Under the pieces are notes generated by a model. That model worked only from the letters and a program-made list of their open reading frames with translations, made no database searches and was not told the DNA's origin. This document shows positions 1 to 5,681 of a stretch of DNA of 7,435 nucleotides, one piece after another. The stretch's first letter is position 1. Each line of letters begins with the position of its first letter. This DNA comes from an uncultured Eubacteriales bacterium. Its GTDB lineage: Bacteria; Bacillota; Clostridia; Oscillospirales; Acutalibacteraceae. A program made the translations under genes and the position numbers. The DNA lies in NCBI GenBank assembly GCA_900317215.1, contig ONFW01000036.1, positions 1 through 7,435 on the forward strand, written 5' to 3'.

Positions 1-114
1 CCTCAGGCTTATCAGCAGCCTCAGCAGCAATATGCTCAGAGCTCAGAGCAAACCGTACCTGTTCAGGACAACCCCTTGCTGCCACCGTTTAATCCCGAAA
101 ACTCAAACGGATGA
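1..114 (+). CDS. C-terminal end of a Q/P-rich protein (5' end outside window)
   Basis: Frame 1 is open from the window edge to a TGA at 112-114 and gives 37 residues. They are very rich in Gln and Pro (P-Q-A-Y-Q-Q-P, Q-Q-Q-Y-A-Q) and end in a low-complexity tail with Q-T-V-P-V and L-L-P-P-F-N-P. No folded domain is visible, so the function cannot be assigned. The composition resembles the disordered Q/P segment of the zinc-ribbon protein starting at 5682 (residues 132-160), so the missing part could be a similar zinc-ribbon or signalling protein; that is inference. The next gene starts 38 bases downstream with no promoter evident between them, so the two are probably co-transcribed. The reading frame is supported by matching composition and by the well-placed ribosome site of the following gene. 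Confidence 0.6.
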   Translation, partial: PQAYQQPQQQYAQSSEQTVPVQDNPLLPPFNPENSNG

Positions 115-152
115 ACAGGATACATGCATATAAAAGAAAGAAGGATAATTAA

Positions 153-1346
153 ATGACCGTAATTGACATCAGAAATATTTTTTCCGACAGACACGTCGAG
201 CTTGTCGATGTCAACCCCTATTACATATACTACGCAGAGGAAAAGAACGAGGACGGACATAACGACCTTTTCATTCTCGAATACAACCGCAGAACAAGAA
301 AAGAACGTCTTATAATGAACTATTCTCTTGACGACCCGACATACATTCAGCACATATTTGCATTTGAGAAAACTATAGTTCTTATTCTCGAAAACGGCTC
401 AAACAGCTTCTGGCTCATTGAGATCGAGAAAAAGAGCGGCGGCGAGATGAGCCGCAGAAAAATCGTTTGCACGGGCTGCTTCAAGGATTGTATGGCTCTC
501 GACAGCGAGCATATACTTGTATATATGTCCCCTGATGAGGACAACAGAGATATCTTTGACAAATATAAGGAGCTCACAGGCTGCGACTGTCTGTGCTATC
601 TCTACAACCTGAAGACCAACCATAAGTATTTCGTAAACGCCTCTCTTATAGCCCGCGCAGGCTGCGAGAATCTCAAGCTCACAGAGGTCAGAGGCGAAAG
701 CTATCTTATCCTGCCCGACCCCTACGCTGACGAGAGCATTAAGGAGCATTATTATCAGGAGCAGCGCTGGATAAATGCGGATATAAGAGACAACATCTGG
801 CTCTGCAAAACATCTGTACTTATCGAGGAAATAGAGGCAGGCGTTGAGAAGATCTCCAAAAAATGCATAGCCAGCGCAGACATCAAGGCTCTTGTAAGAT
901 ATCTCGGAACAAGCGGCAGCAAGGTATATTTCCGCGCAAAGGAGTTCCGCTCAGGCATAGAAAAGATCTGCAGCTACGACATAACAAAAAGCGACGCTGC
1001 ACCTAAGGAAAAGCTTGCCGTTGAGGCGGCCATGGAGCCACCCAAGGACGGAACGGTATTCCTCATTGAGGAAAGGCCGTTCAAGGTATTCTCCGTGCAG
1101 GTCGGCAAGCATAAGACAGGCATCAAGGGAATGATAAACAGCGAAGCAAAATTCACCTTTGAAAACGAATTCGGAAGCTTCCTCACCTGCATTGAGAATC
1201 GCTACTGCGTAACAAGAAAAACCATTCTCAGCGAGGAAAGCAAAAAAGAATATACCTATTATTATATTTACGACTCCGTTACCGAAAAGCACGAAAGCTA
1301 CGAATGCAGCTGTCATATAAAGGGCAACACACTTGTACTGTACTGA
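153..1346 (+). CDS. Hypothetical cytosolic protein, 397 aa, possible beta-propeller-like
   Basis: Long open frame starting at ATG 153, with AAGGA at 141-145 seven bases upstream. There is no signal peptide, lipobox or membrane segment, so it is probably cytosolic. I do not recognise the family. The sequence is a series of short alternating hydrophobic/aromatic strands with polar turns (for example Y23-Y27, F40-Y44, I75-L79, F86-I91, Y149-Y151, Y184-L187), as expected of an all-beta, repeat-type fold such as a propeller; this is inference from pattern only. It has 14 cysteines, in clusters C106/C109/C113, C144/C146/C148 and C385/C387. C-x2-C-x3-C and C-x-C-x-C could bind metal or be structural, but no known motif matches. 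It sits second in a probable operon, with a lipoprotein start only 14 bases after its stop. A role linked to surface or envelope proteins is possible but unproven. Confidence 0.9.
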   Translation: MTVIDIRNIFSDRHVELVDVNPYYIYYAEEKNEDGHNDLFILEYNRRTRKERLIMNYSLDDPTYIQHIFAFEKTIVLILENGSNSFWLIEIEKKSGGEMSRRKIVCTGCFKDCMALDSEHILVYMSPDEDNRDIFDKYKELTGCDCLCYLYNLKTNHKYFVNASLIARAGCENLKLTEVRGESYLILPDPYADESIKEHYYQEQRWINADIRDNIWLCKTSVLIEEIEAGVEKISKKCIASADIKALVRYLGTSGSKVYFRAKEFRSGIEKICSYDITKSDAAPKEKLAVEAAMEPPKDGTVFLIEERPFKVFSVQVGKHKTGIKGMINSEAKFTFENEFGSFLTCIENRYCVTRKTILSEESKKEYTYYYIYDSVTEKHESYECSCHIKGNTLVLY

Positions 1347-1351
1347 GGAGG
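1346..1351 (+). promoter_or_regulatory. Ribosome binding site that decides the start at 1361
   Basis: AGGAGG overlaps the last base of the preceding stop codon. Two in-frame ATGs follow, at 1355 (3-base gap) and 1361 (9-base gap). The second has normal spacing and gives a compact lipoprotein signal peptide, so 1361 is preferred. Confidence 0.7.
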
Positions 1352-1360
1352 TTGATGAAA

Positions 1361-2110
1361 ATGAAAAGGCTGCTGACCATTATTTCTGCAGCCGTTGTTC
1401 TGACAACTCTTTCAGCATGTTCAAACAGCGTATCAACGCAGTCTGATAAAACAAACTCAGAAATTGAAAGCACCACAGCCCCGGAAAGCAGCACGGAGAG
1501 CACGGAAAGCACGGAGAGCATGGCAGAACAGAGCTCTCTCTCATCGGTCTCCACCGTAAGCAGCCGAGAGGAAAGCCGCTCGGAGCACCCTGTATCCTAC
1601 AAAATTCCGGACGCAGAAAAGCCGACCGGAAAATCAAGCTCTCTTGATGCCCCGCTGGGGCTCAACGAATGGGGCTCCTGCGCAAAGTTCTGCACAAAGG
1701 AAGGAACGTATATCAATGTTCCGATAAGGCTGGTATCCGCCAGAAGGGGCGATTCAATATACGGTGAGCTGAAAGAAACTGTCGGCTCGGCAAGGTATCT
1801 TTTCGAGCCTAAAGACAATGAAGAATACCTTGTGTGCGAGTATGAGATCTGTCTTGACGGCTTTCCTGTGGCAGAGGGCGGAACTCTGTGCGACATCGAG
1901 GGCAATATAACCGGCACCAACGGCGAAGCCATAAAGCTCTCATCAGGCTCCTATTGGGGATCCACTCTTATCTCTCTCGATACAGAGACCTATTATTATG
2001 ACGGAGTGATACATTCCCTGATATGCTCACCTATACCGAAAGAGATAAATGATTATCTCATCGTTTTAGGCGAGTACGGAGAAACACAGGCATATTTCAA
2101 GCCCGCATAA
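1361..2110 (+). CDS. Lipoprotein with Ser/Thr/Glu-rich linker, 249 aa
   Basis: Predicted secreted lipoprotein. Residues 1-20 are a type II signal peptide: K2-R3, hydrophobic core 4-17, and lipobox L-S-A-C with the lipidated cysteine at 20. Residues 21-95 are a disordered linker of Ser, Thr, Glu and Pro containing short S-T-E repeats at 43-53, of the kind that holds a domain away from the membrane. Residues about 98-249 form a compact, probably all-beta domain (strands near 118-126, 155-163, 188-196, 209-224 and 232-247). In layout it recalls the DUF4352-type immunoglobulin-like domains common on Firmicutes lipoproteins, but I cannot confirm the family. Five further cysteines (107, 111, 159, 164, 177) lie in this domain and one at 222. 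The start is fixed by AGGAGG nine bases upstream. It follows the 397-aa protein by 14 bases and is very likely in the same transcript. The ligand or role is unknown. Confidence 0.88.
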   Translation: MKRLLTIISAAVVLTTLSACSNSVSTQSDKTNSEIESTTAPESSTESTESTESMAEQSSLSSVSTVSSREESRSEHPVSYKIPDAEKPTGKSSSLDAPLGLNEWGSCAKFCTKEGTYINVPIRLVSARRGDSIYGELKETVGSARYLFEPKDNEEYLVCEYEICLDGFPVAEGGTLCDIEGNITGTNGEAIKLSSGSYWGSTLISLDTETYYYDGVIHSLICSPIPKEINDYLIVLGEYGETQAYFKPA

Positions 2111-2153
2111 ACGCATTGCAGCATTGAAACAAGCTGACAGGGCATGTGATAAC

Positions 2154-2160
2154 AAGGAGG
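2154..2160 (+). promoter_or_regulatory. Ribosome binding site that decides the start at 2169
   Basis: AAGGAGG lies eight bases before ATG 2169. An earlier in-frame ATG at 2124 has no comparable site and would add a charged, non-conserved-looking extension, so 2169 is preferred. Confidence 0.75.
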
Positions 2161-2168
2161 ATAAGGAA

Positions 2169-2633
2169 ATGAAAATATTAAACAAAATAGGAGACACCTT
2201 TTCGCAGACCGTAGATGTTATTGTCGAGAAAAACCGTCAGGCAGCATATATCAACAGGCTCAAGGCAATAATCCTGAGTGAGCAGGAGCGCATCAACAAG
2301 GCATATGTAGTATTAGGAAAGGAATTTGTCCGCAATAAAGAGGGCAAAAAGAGCAGCGGCTTTGATCCCGACGAGGTCATTGAAGAGATCGCCGATGCAA
2401 AGCTGAGACTTAAAAAAGCCCGTGCGCGTTACGAATATACCATCAGATACGGCATTCCGAAGCCGGGCATTAAGGCTGAGGAGGTAGTTGAGGCAGAGGT
2501 CGGCTGCGATCTGAGCGATGACGACAAAGAGGAGCAGGACATCACCATAGCATACGCAGACCCCACAGCAGAGACCGATGACGATGTTCTTGACGCAGTC
2601 ATTGATGAGTGTATTGACAAGAAGGACGAATAA
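2169..2633 (+). CDS. Helical protein with acidic C-terminal tail, 154 aa
   Basis: Small cytosolic protein without signal peptide or membrane span. Residues 1-90 are strongly helical and charged. The opening K-I-L-N-K-I-G-D-T-F followed by an R-I-N-K-A-Y-V-V-L-G-K-E-F segment (about 43-55) resembles a widespread clostridial family of small helical proteins that begin with a K-x-G-D/E stretch and carry an A/L-Y-x-x-I/L-G-K motif, sometimes fused to a zinc ribbon. That family has no established function that I know of, and here the zinc ribbon is absent. Residues about 107-154 form a very acidic, probably disordered tail (runs of D and E around 120-128 and 138-142). It is the last gene of the operon starting before the window, 58 bases after the lipoprotein, and is followed by a strong terminator. 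The function is unknown. Confidence 0.85.
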   Translation: MKILNKIGDTFSQTVDVIVEKNRQAAYINRLKAIILSEQERINKAYVVLGKEFVRNKEGKKSSGFDPDEVIEEIADAKLRLKKARARYEYTIRYGIPKPGIKAEEVVEAEVGCDLSDDDKEEQDITIAYADPTAETDDDVLDAVIDECIDKKDE

Positions 2634-2706
2634 GCCCTTCATTGTTGGAATAAAGCCCGCAGATATGACCCGGCTTTAACAAAATATATCTGAAAAAAAA
2701 AGTACT

Positions 2707-2741
2707 GGCACGGTAGCCATTAGGGTTACCGTGCCTTGTTT
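2707..2741. terminator. Bidirectional intrinsic terminator between convergent genes
   Basis: A 12-bp stem (2707-2718 with 2724-2735, one G-U pair) closes a 5-base loop ATTAG. On the plus strand it is followed by TTGTTTT. On the minus strand it is followed, after five bases, by nine T (the A-run at 2693-2701). It can therefore stop both the operon ending at 2633 and the Rrf2 gene ending at 2787. A weaker 7-bp hairpin (2651-2657 with 2672-2678) lies upstream and lacks a T-run. Confidence 0.88.
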
Positions 2742-2786
2742 TATACAAAAAAGCAATTTTTTAGCCTTCTTCTCAACGTCAGTGGA

Positions 2787-3224
2787 TCATATACAGAAAT
2801 CATACGCCTGAGAGGCTCTGTAGTCATCAATGATATCCTGAAGCGTTATACCGCTGAGATAGTTCACTATCGTGTCATACAGACCCCTCCATACCGGCAG
2901 CGTGATACATTCCGCCGCACGGGGACAATCGTTGCTCTCCCCCTCAAGACACGCCACAGGTGCAAGACTTCCTTCAGTCAGAGCAAGTATCTCCGCAACC
3001 GTACATTCTGAAGCAGGCTTTGCAAGCATATAGCCGCCCTGATATCCCCTGTTTGCCTTTAAAAGTCCTGTTCTGCTCAGCAAAGGCACTATCTGCTCAA
3101 GATATTTCTTGGATATGTTCTGTCTTTGCGCTATATCCTTCAGAGAGATATATCCGTCCTCCCTGTGCATACTGATATCAAGAAGCATCCTCAGAGCGTA
3201 TCTGCCCTTTGTCGATATTTTCAT
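2787..3224 (-). CDS. Rrf2-family transcriptional regulator, 145 aa
   Basis: The N-terminus M-K-I-S-T-K-G-R-Y-A-L-R-M-L-L-D is the classic Rrf2/IscR opening. A winged helix follows, with helix-turn-helix at about 27-55 (S-L-K-D-I-A ... I-S-K-K-Y-L-E-Q-I) and wing R-G-Y-Q-G-G-Y at 59-65. After the wing come C92, C100 and C106 in the loop used by IscR-type members to hold an Fe-S cluster (IscR uses 92, 98 and 104), ahead of a dimerization helix beginning near L109-W112. An Fe-S or redox/nitrosative sensing role is therefore likely but not proven. ATG 3224 is preferred over an in-frame GTG at 3233 because AGGCGG precedes it at good spacing and it restores the family's usual start. No isc or cysteine-metabolism genes are adjacent. 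A dyad covers its own promoter, suggesting autoregulation. It is divergent from the YczE-like gene and could control it too. Confidence 0.95.
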   Translation of the reverse strand: MKISTKGRYALRMLLDISMHREDGYISLKDIAQRQNISKKYLEQIVPLLSRTGLLKANRGYQGGYMLAKPASECTVAEILALTEGSLAPVACLEGESNDCPRAAECITLPVWRGLYDTIVNYLSGITLQDIIDDYRASQAYDFCI

Positions 3225-3252
3225 GCCAGCCACCGCCTGTTAAAAAAGATAT

Positions 3253-3270
3253 ACCTATTATAACATAGGT
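3253..3270. promoter_or_regulatory. Perfect dyad over the Rrf2 gene -10 box, candidate operator
   Basis: ACCTAT (3253-3258), six bases, then ATAGGT (3265-3270) form a perfect inverted repeat. It covers the minus-strand TATAAT at 3257-3262, where binding of a dimer would block RNA polymerase. Rrf2 proteins commonly repress their own genes, so this is the best candidate for the regulator's own site. The sequence alone does not prove which protein binds. Confidence 0.55.
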
Positions 3271-3285
3271 TTTATATGATTACAA
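3257..3285 (-). promoter_or_regulatory. Promoter of the Rrf2 regulator gene
   Basis: On the minus strand TTGTAA (3285-3280) is followed after exactly 17 bases by a perfect TATAAT (3262-3257). Transcription would start near 3250, giving a leader of about 25 bases before the ATG at 3224. Confidence 0.75.
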
Positions 3286-3324
3286 GTATTAGTTGCACCC
3301 TCCTGCGAAAATCAATTATGTGCT

Positions 3325-3373
3325 GCAAGTCATTCGGGGTACCCCTTTCCCTAAAACCGCTGAATGATGTTGC
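3325..3373. other. Imperfect hairpin between divergent promoters
   Basis: GCAA plus TCATTC (3325-3335) can pair with GAATGA plus TTGC (3362-3373), a 10-bp stem with one small internal bulge. The 26-base loop begins with the palindrome GGGGTACCCC (3336-3345). It lies upstream of both the Rrf2 and the YczE-like promoters, so it is probably not in either leader. No recognised riboswitch or T-box motif is visible. It could be a protein-binding site, a remnant terminator or chance. Confidence 0.4.
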
Positions 3374-3417
3374 CCTGTGATTTTCTTTCTAACCACTTAC
3401 CAAAGGCTATTGATTTA

Positions 3418-3426
3418 TGCTATAAT
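3418..3426 (+). promoter_or_regulatory. Extended -10 promoter of the YczE-like gene
   Basis: TGCTATAAT combines a TG extension with a perfect TATAAT at 3421-3426. The -35 region is weak (TTACCA at 3397-3402, 18-base spacing), as is normal for extended -10 promoters. The start would be near 3433, giving an untranslated leader of about 93 bases in which I see only weak hairpins, for example CTCT/AGAG near 3474-3485. Confidence 0.65.
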
Positions 3427-3525
3427 AATCTATCCAATATTCAAAAAACATATAACCGTCATGAAATGAAGGCTCTGTAAGAGAGTTATTTTCCTGTTAC
3501 GGATACCAACAAGGGGAATAAAAGC

Positions 3526-4221
3526 ATGAAGAAAAAAAACAAAACAACACATAAGAAGCTGAATGTCATATTAGGCTGGATAAAAATTACGATTGGTCTG
3601 CTGATATTTGCATTCGGCGTTCATATGACCATACGTGCAAATATCGGACTTGCGCCGTGGGATTGCCTCGGAATGGGCATTGCAAATCACACCCCGCTCA
3701 ATTACGGATTATCTATGACACTTATCGCCGTTACCGTTCTTGTCATCGATATTCTCCTGAAAGAGAAAATCGGCTTTGGCACTGTTATAGATGCCTTGCT
3801 TACAGGTAATTTCGTTCAGATGTTCAACAATTCGGATCTGTTTCCCATGAGCGACAGCCTGTGGATCGGGATCGCCATTATGATAGCAGGCTTTGTTTTC
3901 ATGGCGTTAGGCATGTGGGTATACATGAGCGCCGAGCAATGCTGCGGTCCGAGAGACGCACTTCTCGTCGGGCTTGGCAAAAGAATGAAAAGGCTTCCTA
4001 TCGGGATCGTCGAGATACTTCTCTGGGGCGTTGTGCTGCTGTGCGGCTGGTTGCTTGGCGGACCGGTCGGTATAGGCACTCTGATAAGCACCTTCGGAGC
4101 AGGTCTTGTAATGCAGCTCGTATATTCCCTTATTAAATTTGAGCCGAGAGCGCTGCATCATAAGGATCTGGTCGAGACTGTAAGGATCCTTGCCGGCAGA
4201 AACAAGCCTGAGTCTAAGTAA
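3526..4221 (+). CDS. YczE/YitT-type integral membrane protein, 231 aa
   Basis: Multi-pass membrane protein of the YczE/YyaS/YitT family (COG2364-like). Hydrophobic segments lie at about 13-34, 58-78, 84-100, 112-134, 157-178 and 181-203. The family signature A-N-I-G-L-A-P-W-D near 38-46 is present, followed by a G-F-G-T-V-I-D-A-L motif at 83-91. The second half repeats this plan (G-P-R-D-A-L-L-V at 141-148 and G-I-G-T-L-I-S-T-F at 182-190), which indicates an internal duplication. No substrate is established for the family; Bacillus YczE has been linked to polyketide (bacillaene) production, but nothing here suggests such a pathway. AAGGGG at 3511-3516 sits nine bases before the ATG. The gene stands alone between its own promoter and a hairpin at 4230-4266, divergent from the Rrf2 regulator. 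Length and residues look intact. Confidence 0.93.
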   Translation: MKKKNKTTHKKLNVILGWIKITIGLLIFAFGVHMTIRANIGLAPWDCLGMGIANHTPLNYGLSMTLIAVTVLVIDILLKEKIGFGTVIDALLTGNFVQMFNNSDLFPMSDSLWIGIAIMIAGFVFMALGMWVYMSAEQCCGPRDALLVGLGKRMKRLPIGIVEILLWGVVLLCGWLLGGPVGIGTLISTFGAGLVMQLVYSLIKFEPRALHHKDLVETVRILAGRNKPESK

Positions 4222-4229
4222 AAAATTGT

Positions 4230-4266
4230 CGCAGGCACAGTTCTTGTTAAGGATACCGTGCCTGCG
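4230..4266. terminator. Hairpin terminator downstream of the YczE-like gene, stronger on the minus strand
   Basis: A perfect 9-bp stem, CGCAGGCAC (4230-4238) with GTGCCTGCG (4258-4266), closes a 19-base loop. Read on the minus strand it is followed by ACAA and six T (4226-4221), a proper intrinsic terminator. Read on the plus strand the tail is only GCATTTCATT. It thus ends the plus-strand YczE-like gene weakly and argues for a minus-strand transcript coming from the 4247-4601 region. Confidence 0.7.
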
Positions 4267-4601
4267 GCATTTCATTGAGCTTGGCCGGAACGCTGATTAT
4301 TTTGTTCTTTTTTCGCGTTACAGCAACAGAGCTCCCGTTGATGCAGCTTATGTCTGCATTATCACAGCTTCTCTCGCACCCCGATATCCCGAAGGTATCA
4401 TCACCCTCAATGAAGCTGAATTCCGCCTTGTACATATCATTTCTTCCGTCCACCTGTCTGAAGCTTATCCCCGTTAAGACTCTTATTTACGACAGGCTTT
4501 ATCAGACATTCGTCGAAATTCCTATAGAAAACGGTTATCAACGCCCCCGAATTATTTTTTATGTATTGATTGAAAAATCCTGCAGTATTTGGTATAATCA
4601 T
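4247..4601 (-). pseudogene. Possible frameshifted small gene, about 115 aa if restored
   Basis: Two minus-strand frames read like protein. Frame A runs from ATG 4601 to TGA 4437 (54 aa, with F-F-N-Q-Y-I-K-N-N and F-D-E-C-L-I-K-P-V-V-N-K). Frame B runs from ATG 4435, or GTG 4453, to TAA 4247 (62 or 68 aa, with K-A-E-F-S-F-I-E-G-D-D-T-F-G-I and four cysteines). The frames overlap at TGATATG, so they are either one gene broken by a frameshift near 4437-4453 or two coupled small genes. Codon choice (AGC, ATA, GAT) fits the neighbours, and a minus-strand terminator overlaps the 3' end. Against a live gene: there is no ribosome site before ATG 4601, an in-frame stop lies two codons upstream, and the start lies in the -10 box of the opposite promoter. 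I do not recognise the product. A plus-strand frame over the same bases has only a TTG start without a ribosome site and looks like its shadow. Confidence 0.4.
4570..4598 (+). promoter_or_regulatory. Strong promoter of the XRE regulator-lipoprotein unit
   Basis: TTGAAA (4570-4575), exactly 17 bases, then a perfect TATAAT (4593-4598): close to sigma-A consensus. Transcription would start near 4605, giving a leader of about 37 bases with the ribosome site GGAGGA at 4628-4633. An 8-base palindrome ATAATTAT (4604-4611) at the start point could be an operator for the regulator, but it is short and AT-rich. Confidence 0.82.
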
Positions 4602-4641
4602 AGATAATTATAGCTGCAATAAGAATCGGAGGATAATTCTA

Positions 4642-5100
4642 ATGGATGAGAACATTTACAGAAAAGCCAGAAAAAAAGCCGCAAAACAAAAGCCTCTGCT
4701 GAACAACTGCGAAAGCGCTCAGGATCTTGTATATATAGAGCGGACAAAGCTTTTGGCCATTGAAAGCGGCGATAAAAATCCGAGTCCGGATGATGTGGTT
4801 TCCATGGCAAAGGTCTACGATGCTCCCGAGCTGTGTAACTATTATTGTACTCATCAATGTCCTATAGGCGGAGACAAGCCTGCTCTCATGTATGAGGATC
4901 TGAGTGAGATAGCCGTAAGACTGATGTCCGCTATCCACTTTCTCAGCGAAACAAAGGATACCATATACCGAGTGTTTGAGGACGGCAAGATAAACGACTA
5001 TGAAGTCGACGACTTCAAAAAGATCATAGAAACTGTTAAAAAGCTCTCCTACAGTGCAGACTCTCTTGAGCTATGGGCTAAAAAGAACGGTTTTATCTGA
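4642..5100 (+). CDS. XRE-type helix-turn-helix regulator with Cys/His motif, 152 aa
   Basis: Residues about 5-62 match a Cro/C1-type helix-turn-helix in layout: helix Y6-A14, helix S25-V30, recognition region E33-S42, then the typical G-D-K-N-P-S-P-D-D-V-V (43-53) and V-Y-D-A-P-E-L (58-64). A short cluster C65, C69, H71, C73 follows, ending in C-P-I-G (73-76). Residues 84-152 are helical and charged (L-S-E-I-A-V-R-L-M at 87-95, D-G-K-I-N-D-Y-E-V-D-D-F at 114-125) and probably form an oligomerization or sensing helix pair. This arrangement occurs in a clostridial regulator group known to me only as HTH proteins with a Y-C-x-x-x-C-P-I-G motif; the signal is not established. ATG 4642 is chosen for GGAGGA eight bases upstream; an earlier in-frame ATG at 4570 overlaps the promoter. 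The lipoprotein gene follows after 32 bases, so the two are likely one transcript. Confidence 0.87.
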   Translation: MDENIYRKARKKAAKQKPLLNNCESAQDLVYIERTKLLAIESGDKNPSPDDVVSMAKVYDAPELCNYYCTHQCPIGGDKPALMYEDLSEIAVRLMSAIHFLSETKDTIYRVFEDGKINDYEVDDFKKIIETVKKLSYSADSLELWAKKNGFI

Positions 5101-5132
5101 TCGTCAGCAAAAGATAAGGGAGGTCATCGAGA

Positions 5133-5600
5133 ATGAAGAAAGCAAATATTCTGCTCTGCCTTGTCCTTGCAGCAGCCATATTGCCTGTTGCAGGATGCTC
5201 CGCAGCACAGCAGGTCAGGGAGAGCGTAAACTCAGTTGTAGGTCAGGCTACCGACTTTGAATATGAAAACGAAGCTGCCGCACTTGATAATGCAATCAGG
5301 GTGTTTTACTCCAAGGTCGTATCGGGAGAACTGAATTCCGTGACCGCAGGGAACCGTGTTTCGGCGCCACTGCCCCCGCAGAACGCCTCCTCCTCCGAAA
5401 GAAAGGAATGTGCAGCGAGACTTCCGCTTTACTCTGTTATTGAGGAGCAGGGAATGACCGCCCGATTCACTGATGAAAAGCTGAGTTATATGGTGTGCTG
5501 CGAAAACAAGATCCAGTATTTGTATTCCGAAAAAATAAAGGGCAAAAACTACTTTCCTATCTCCGGCAGCACTCCGCTCGGAGATATCCTGCTTGCCTGA
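5133..5600 (+). CDS. Small lipoprotein carrying one copy of a shared unknown domain, 155 aa
   Basis: Residues 1-22 are a lipoprotein signal peptide: K2-K3, hydrophobic stretch 6-19, lipobox V-A-G-C with C22 as the lipid site. The mature protein is about 134 aa. Residues about 47-153 align by eye with the repeated extracytoplasmic domain of the next gene: a first helix L-D-N-A-I-R-V-F-Y (51-59) then V-x-x-G-E-L-N-S (63-69), a Pro-containing turn L-P-P (80-82), a helix ending near L97, beta strands, and a closing T-P-L-G-D-I (147-152). The best match is the third, truncated copy there (A-V-R-N-L-Y ... G-T-I-N). It also holds C93, C122 and C123. AAGGGAGG nine bases upstream fixes the start. It is co-transcribed with the XRE regulator and followed by a terminator-like hairpin. 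No enzymatic motif is seen; binding or structural function in the envelope is likely. Confidence 0.88.
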   Translation: MKKANILLCLVLAAAILPVAGCSAAQQVRESVNSVVGQATDFEYENEAAALDNAIRVFYSKVVSGELNSVTAGNRVSAPLPPQNASSSERKECAARLPLYSVIEEQGMTARFTDEKLSYMVCCENKIQYLYSEKIKGKNYFPISGSTPLGDILLA

Positions 5601-5617
5601 GGTTCTGCAACAAGCGT

Positions 5618-5645
5618 AAGAATACTGCAGGTATTCTTTGCTTTT
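5618..5645 (+). terminator. Hairpin terminator after the small lipoprotein gene
   Basis: AAGAATAC (5618-5625) pairs perfectly with GTATTCTT (5631-5638) across the loop TGCAG, followed by TTGCTTTTC. The stem is AT-rich and the T-run is broken, so termination may be partial and let some transcript reach the next gene. Confidence 0.6.
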
Positions 5646-5649
5646 CAGA

Positions 5650-5655
5650 TATAAT
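5650..5655 (+). promoter_or_regulatory. Candidate -10 box before the zinc-ribbon protein gene
   Basis: A perfect TATAAT sits 26 bases before the start codon, just after the hairpin. No good -35 (GCAGGT at 17-base spacing) and no TG extension is present, so it is weak, activator-dependent or accidental. The gene's ribosome site GGAGG is at 5670-5674. Confidence 0.35.
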
Positions 5656-5681
5656 CCAATTTAAGAAACGGAGGAAACAAA

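Noticed and set aside
951..1316. Long minus-strand frame inside the 397-aa gene
   Set aside because: No start context or promoter, and the opposite frame has the continuous protein with a good ribosome site and codon use.
2736..3175. Plus-strand frames of 91 and 71 codons over the Rrf2 gene
   Set aside because: They lie opposite an unmistakable Rrf2 regulator, and the first starts in the terminator tail.
3318..3380. Short plus-strand frame of 20 codons beginning ATG-TGC-TGC in the divergent gap
   Set aside because: No ribosome site precedes it and it lies upstream of the only good plus-strand promoter.
3433..3525. Riboswitch or T-box in the leader of the YczE-like gene
   Set aside because: Only weak stems (CTCT/AGAG and CCGT/ACGG) are present. 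No T-box, ykkC, fluoride or other recognisable core sequence and no terminator-antiterminator pair is seen.
4275..4607. Plus-strand open frame of 110 codons between the YczE-like gene and the XRE regulator
   Set aside because: It begins with TTG just after the terminator stem, has no ribosome site, and its end reads through the -10 box of the next promoter. Its composition (many L, I, S, F) is what the complement of the minus-strand frames would give.
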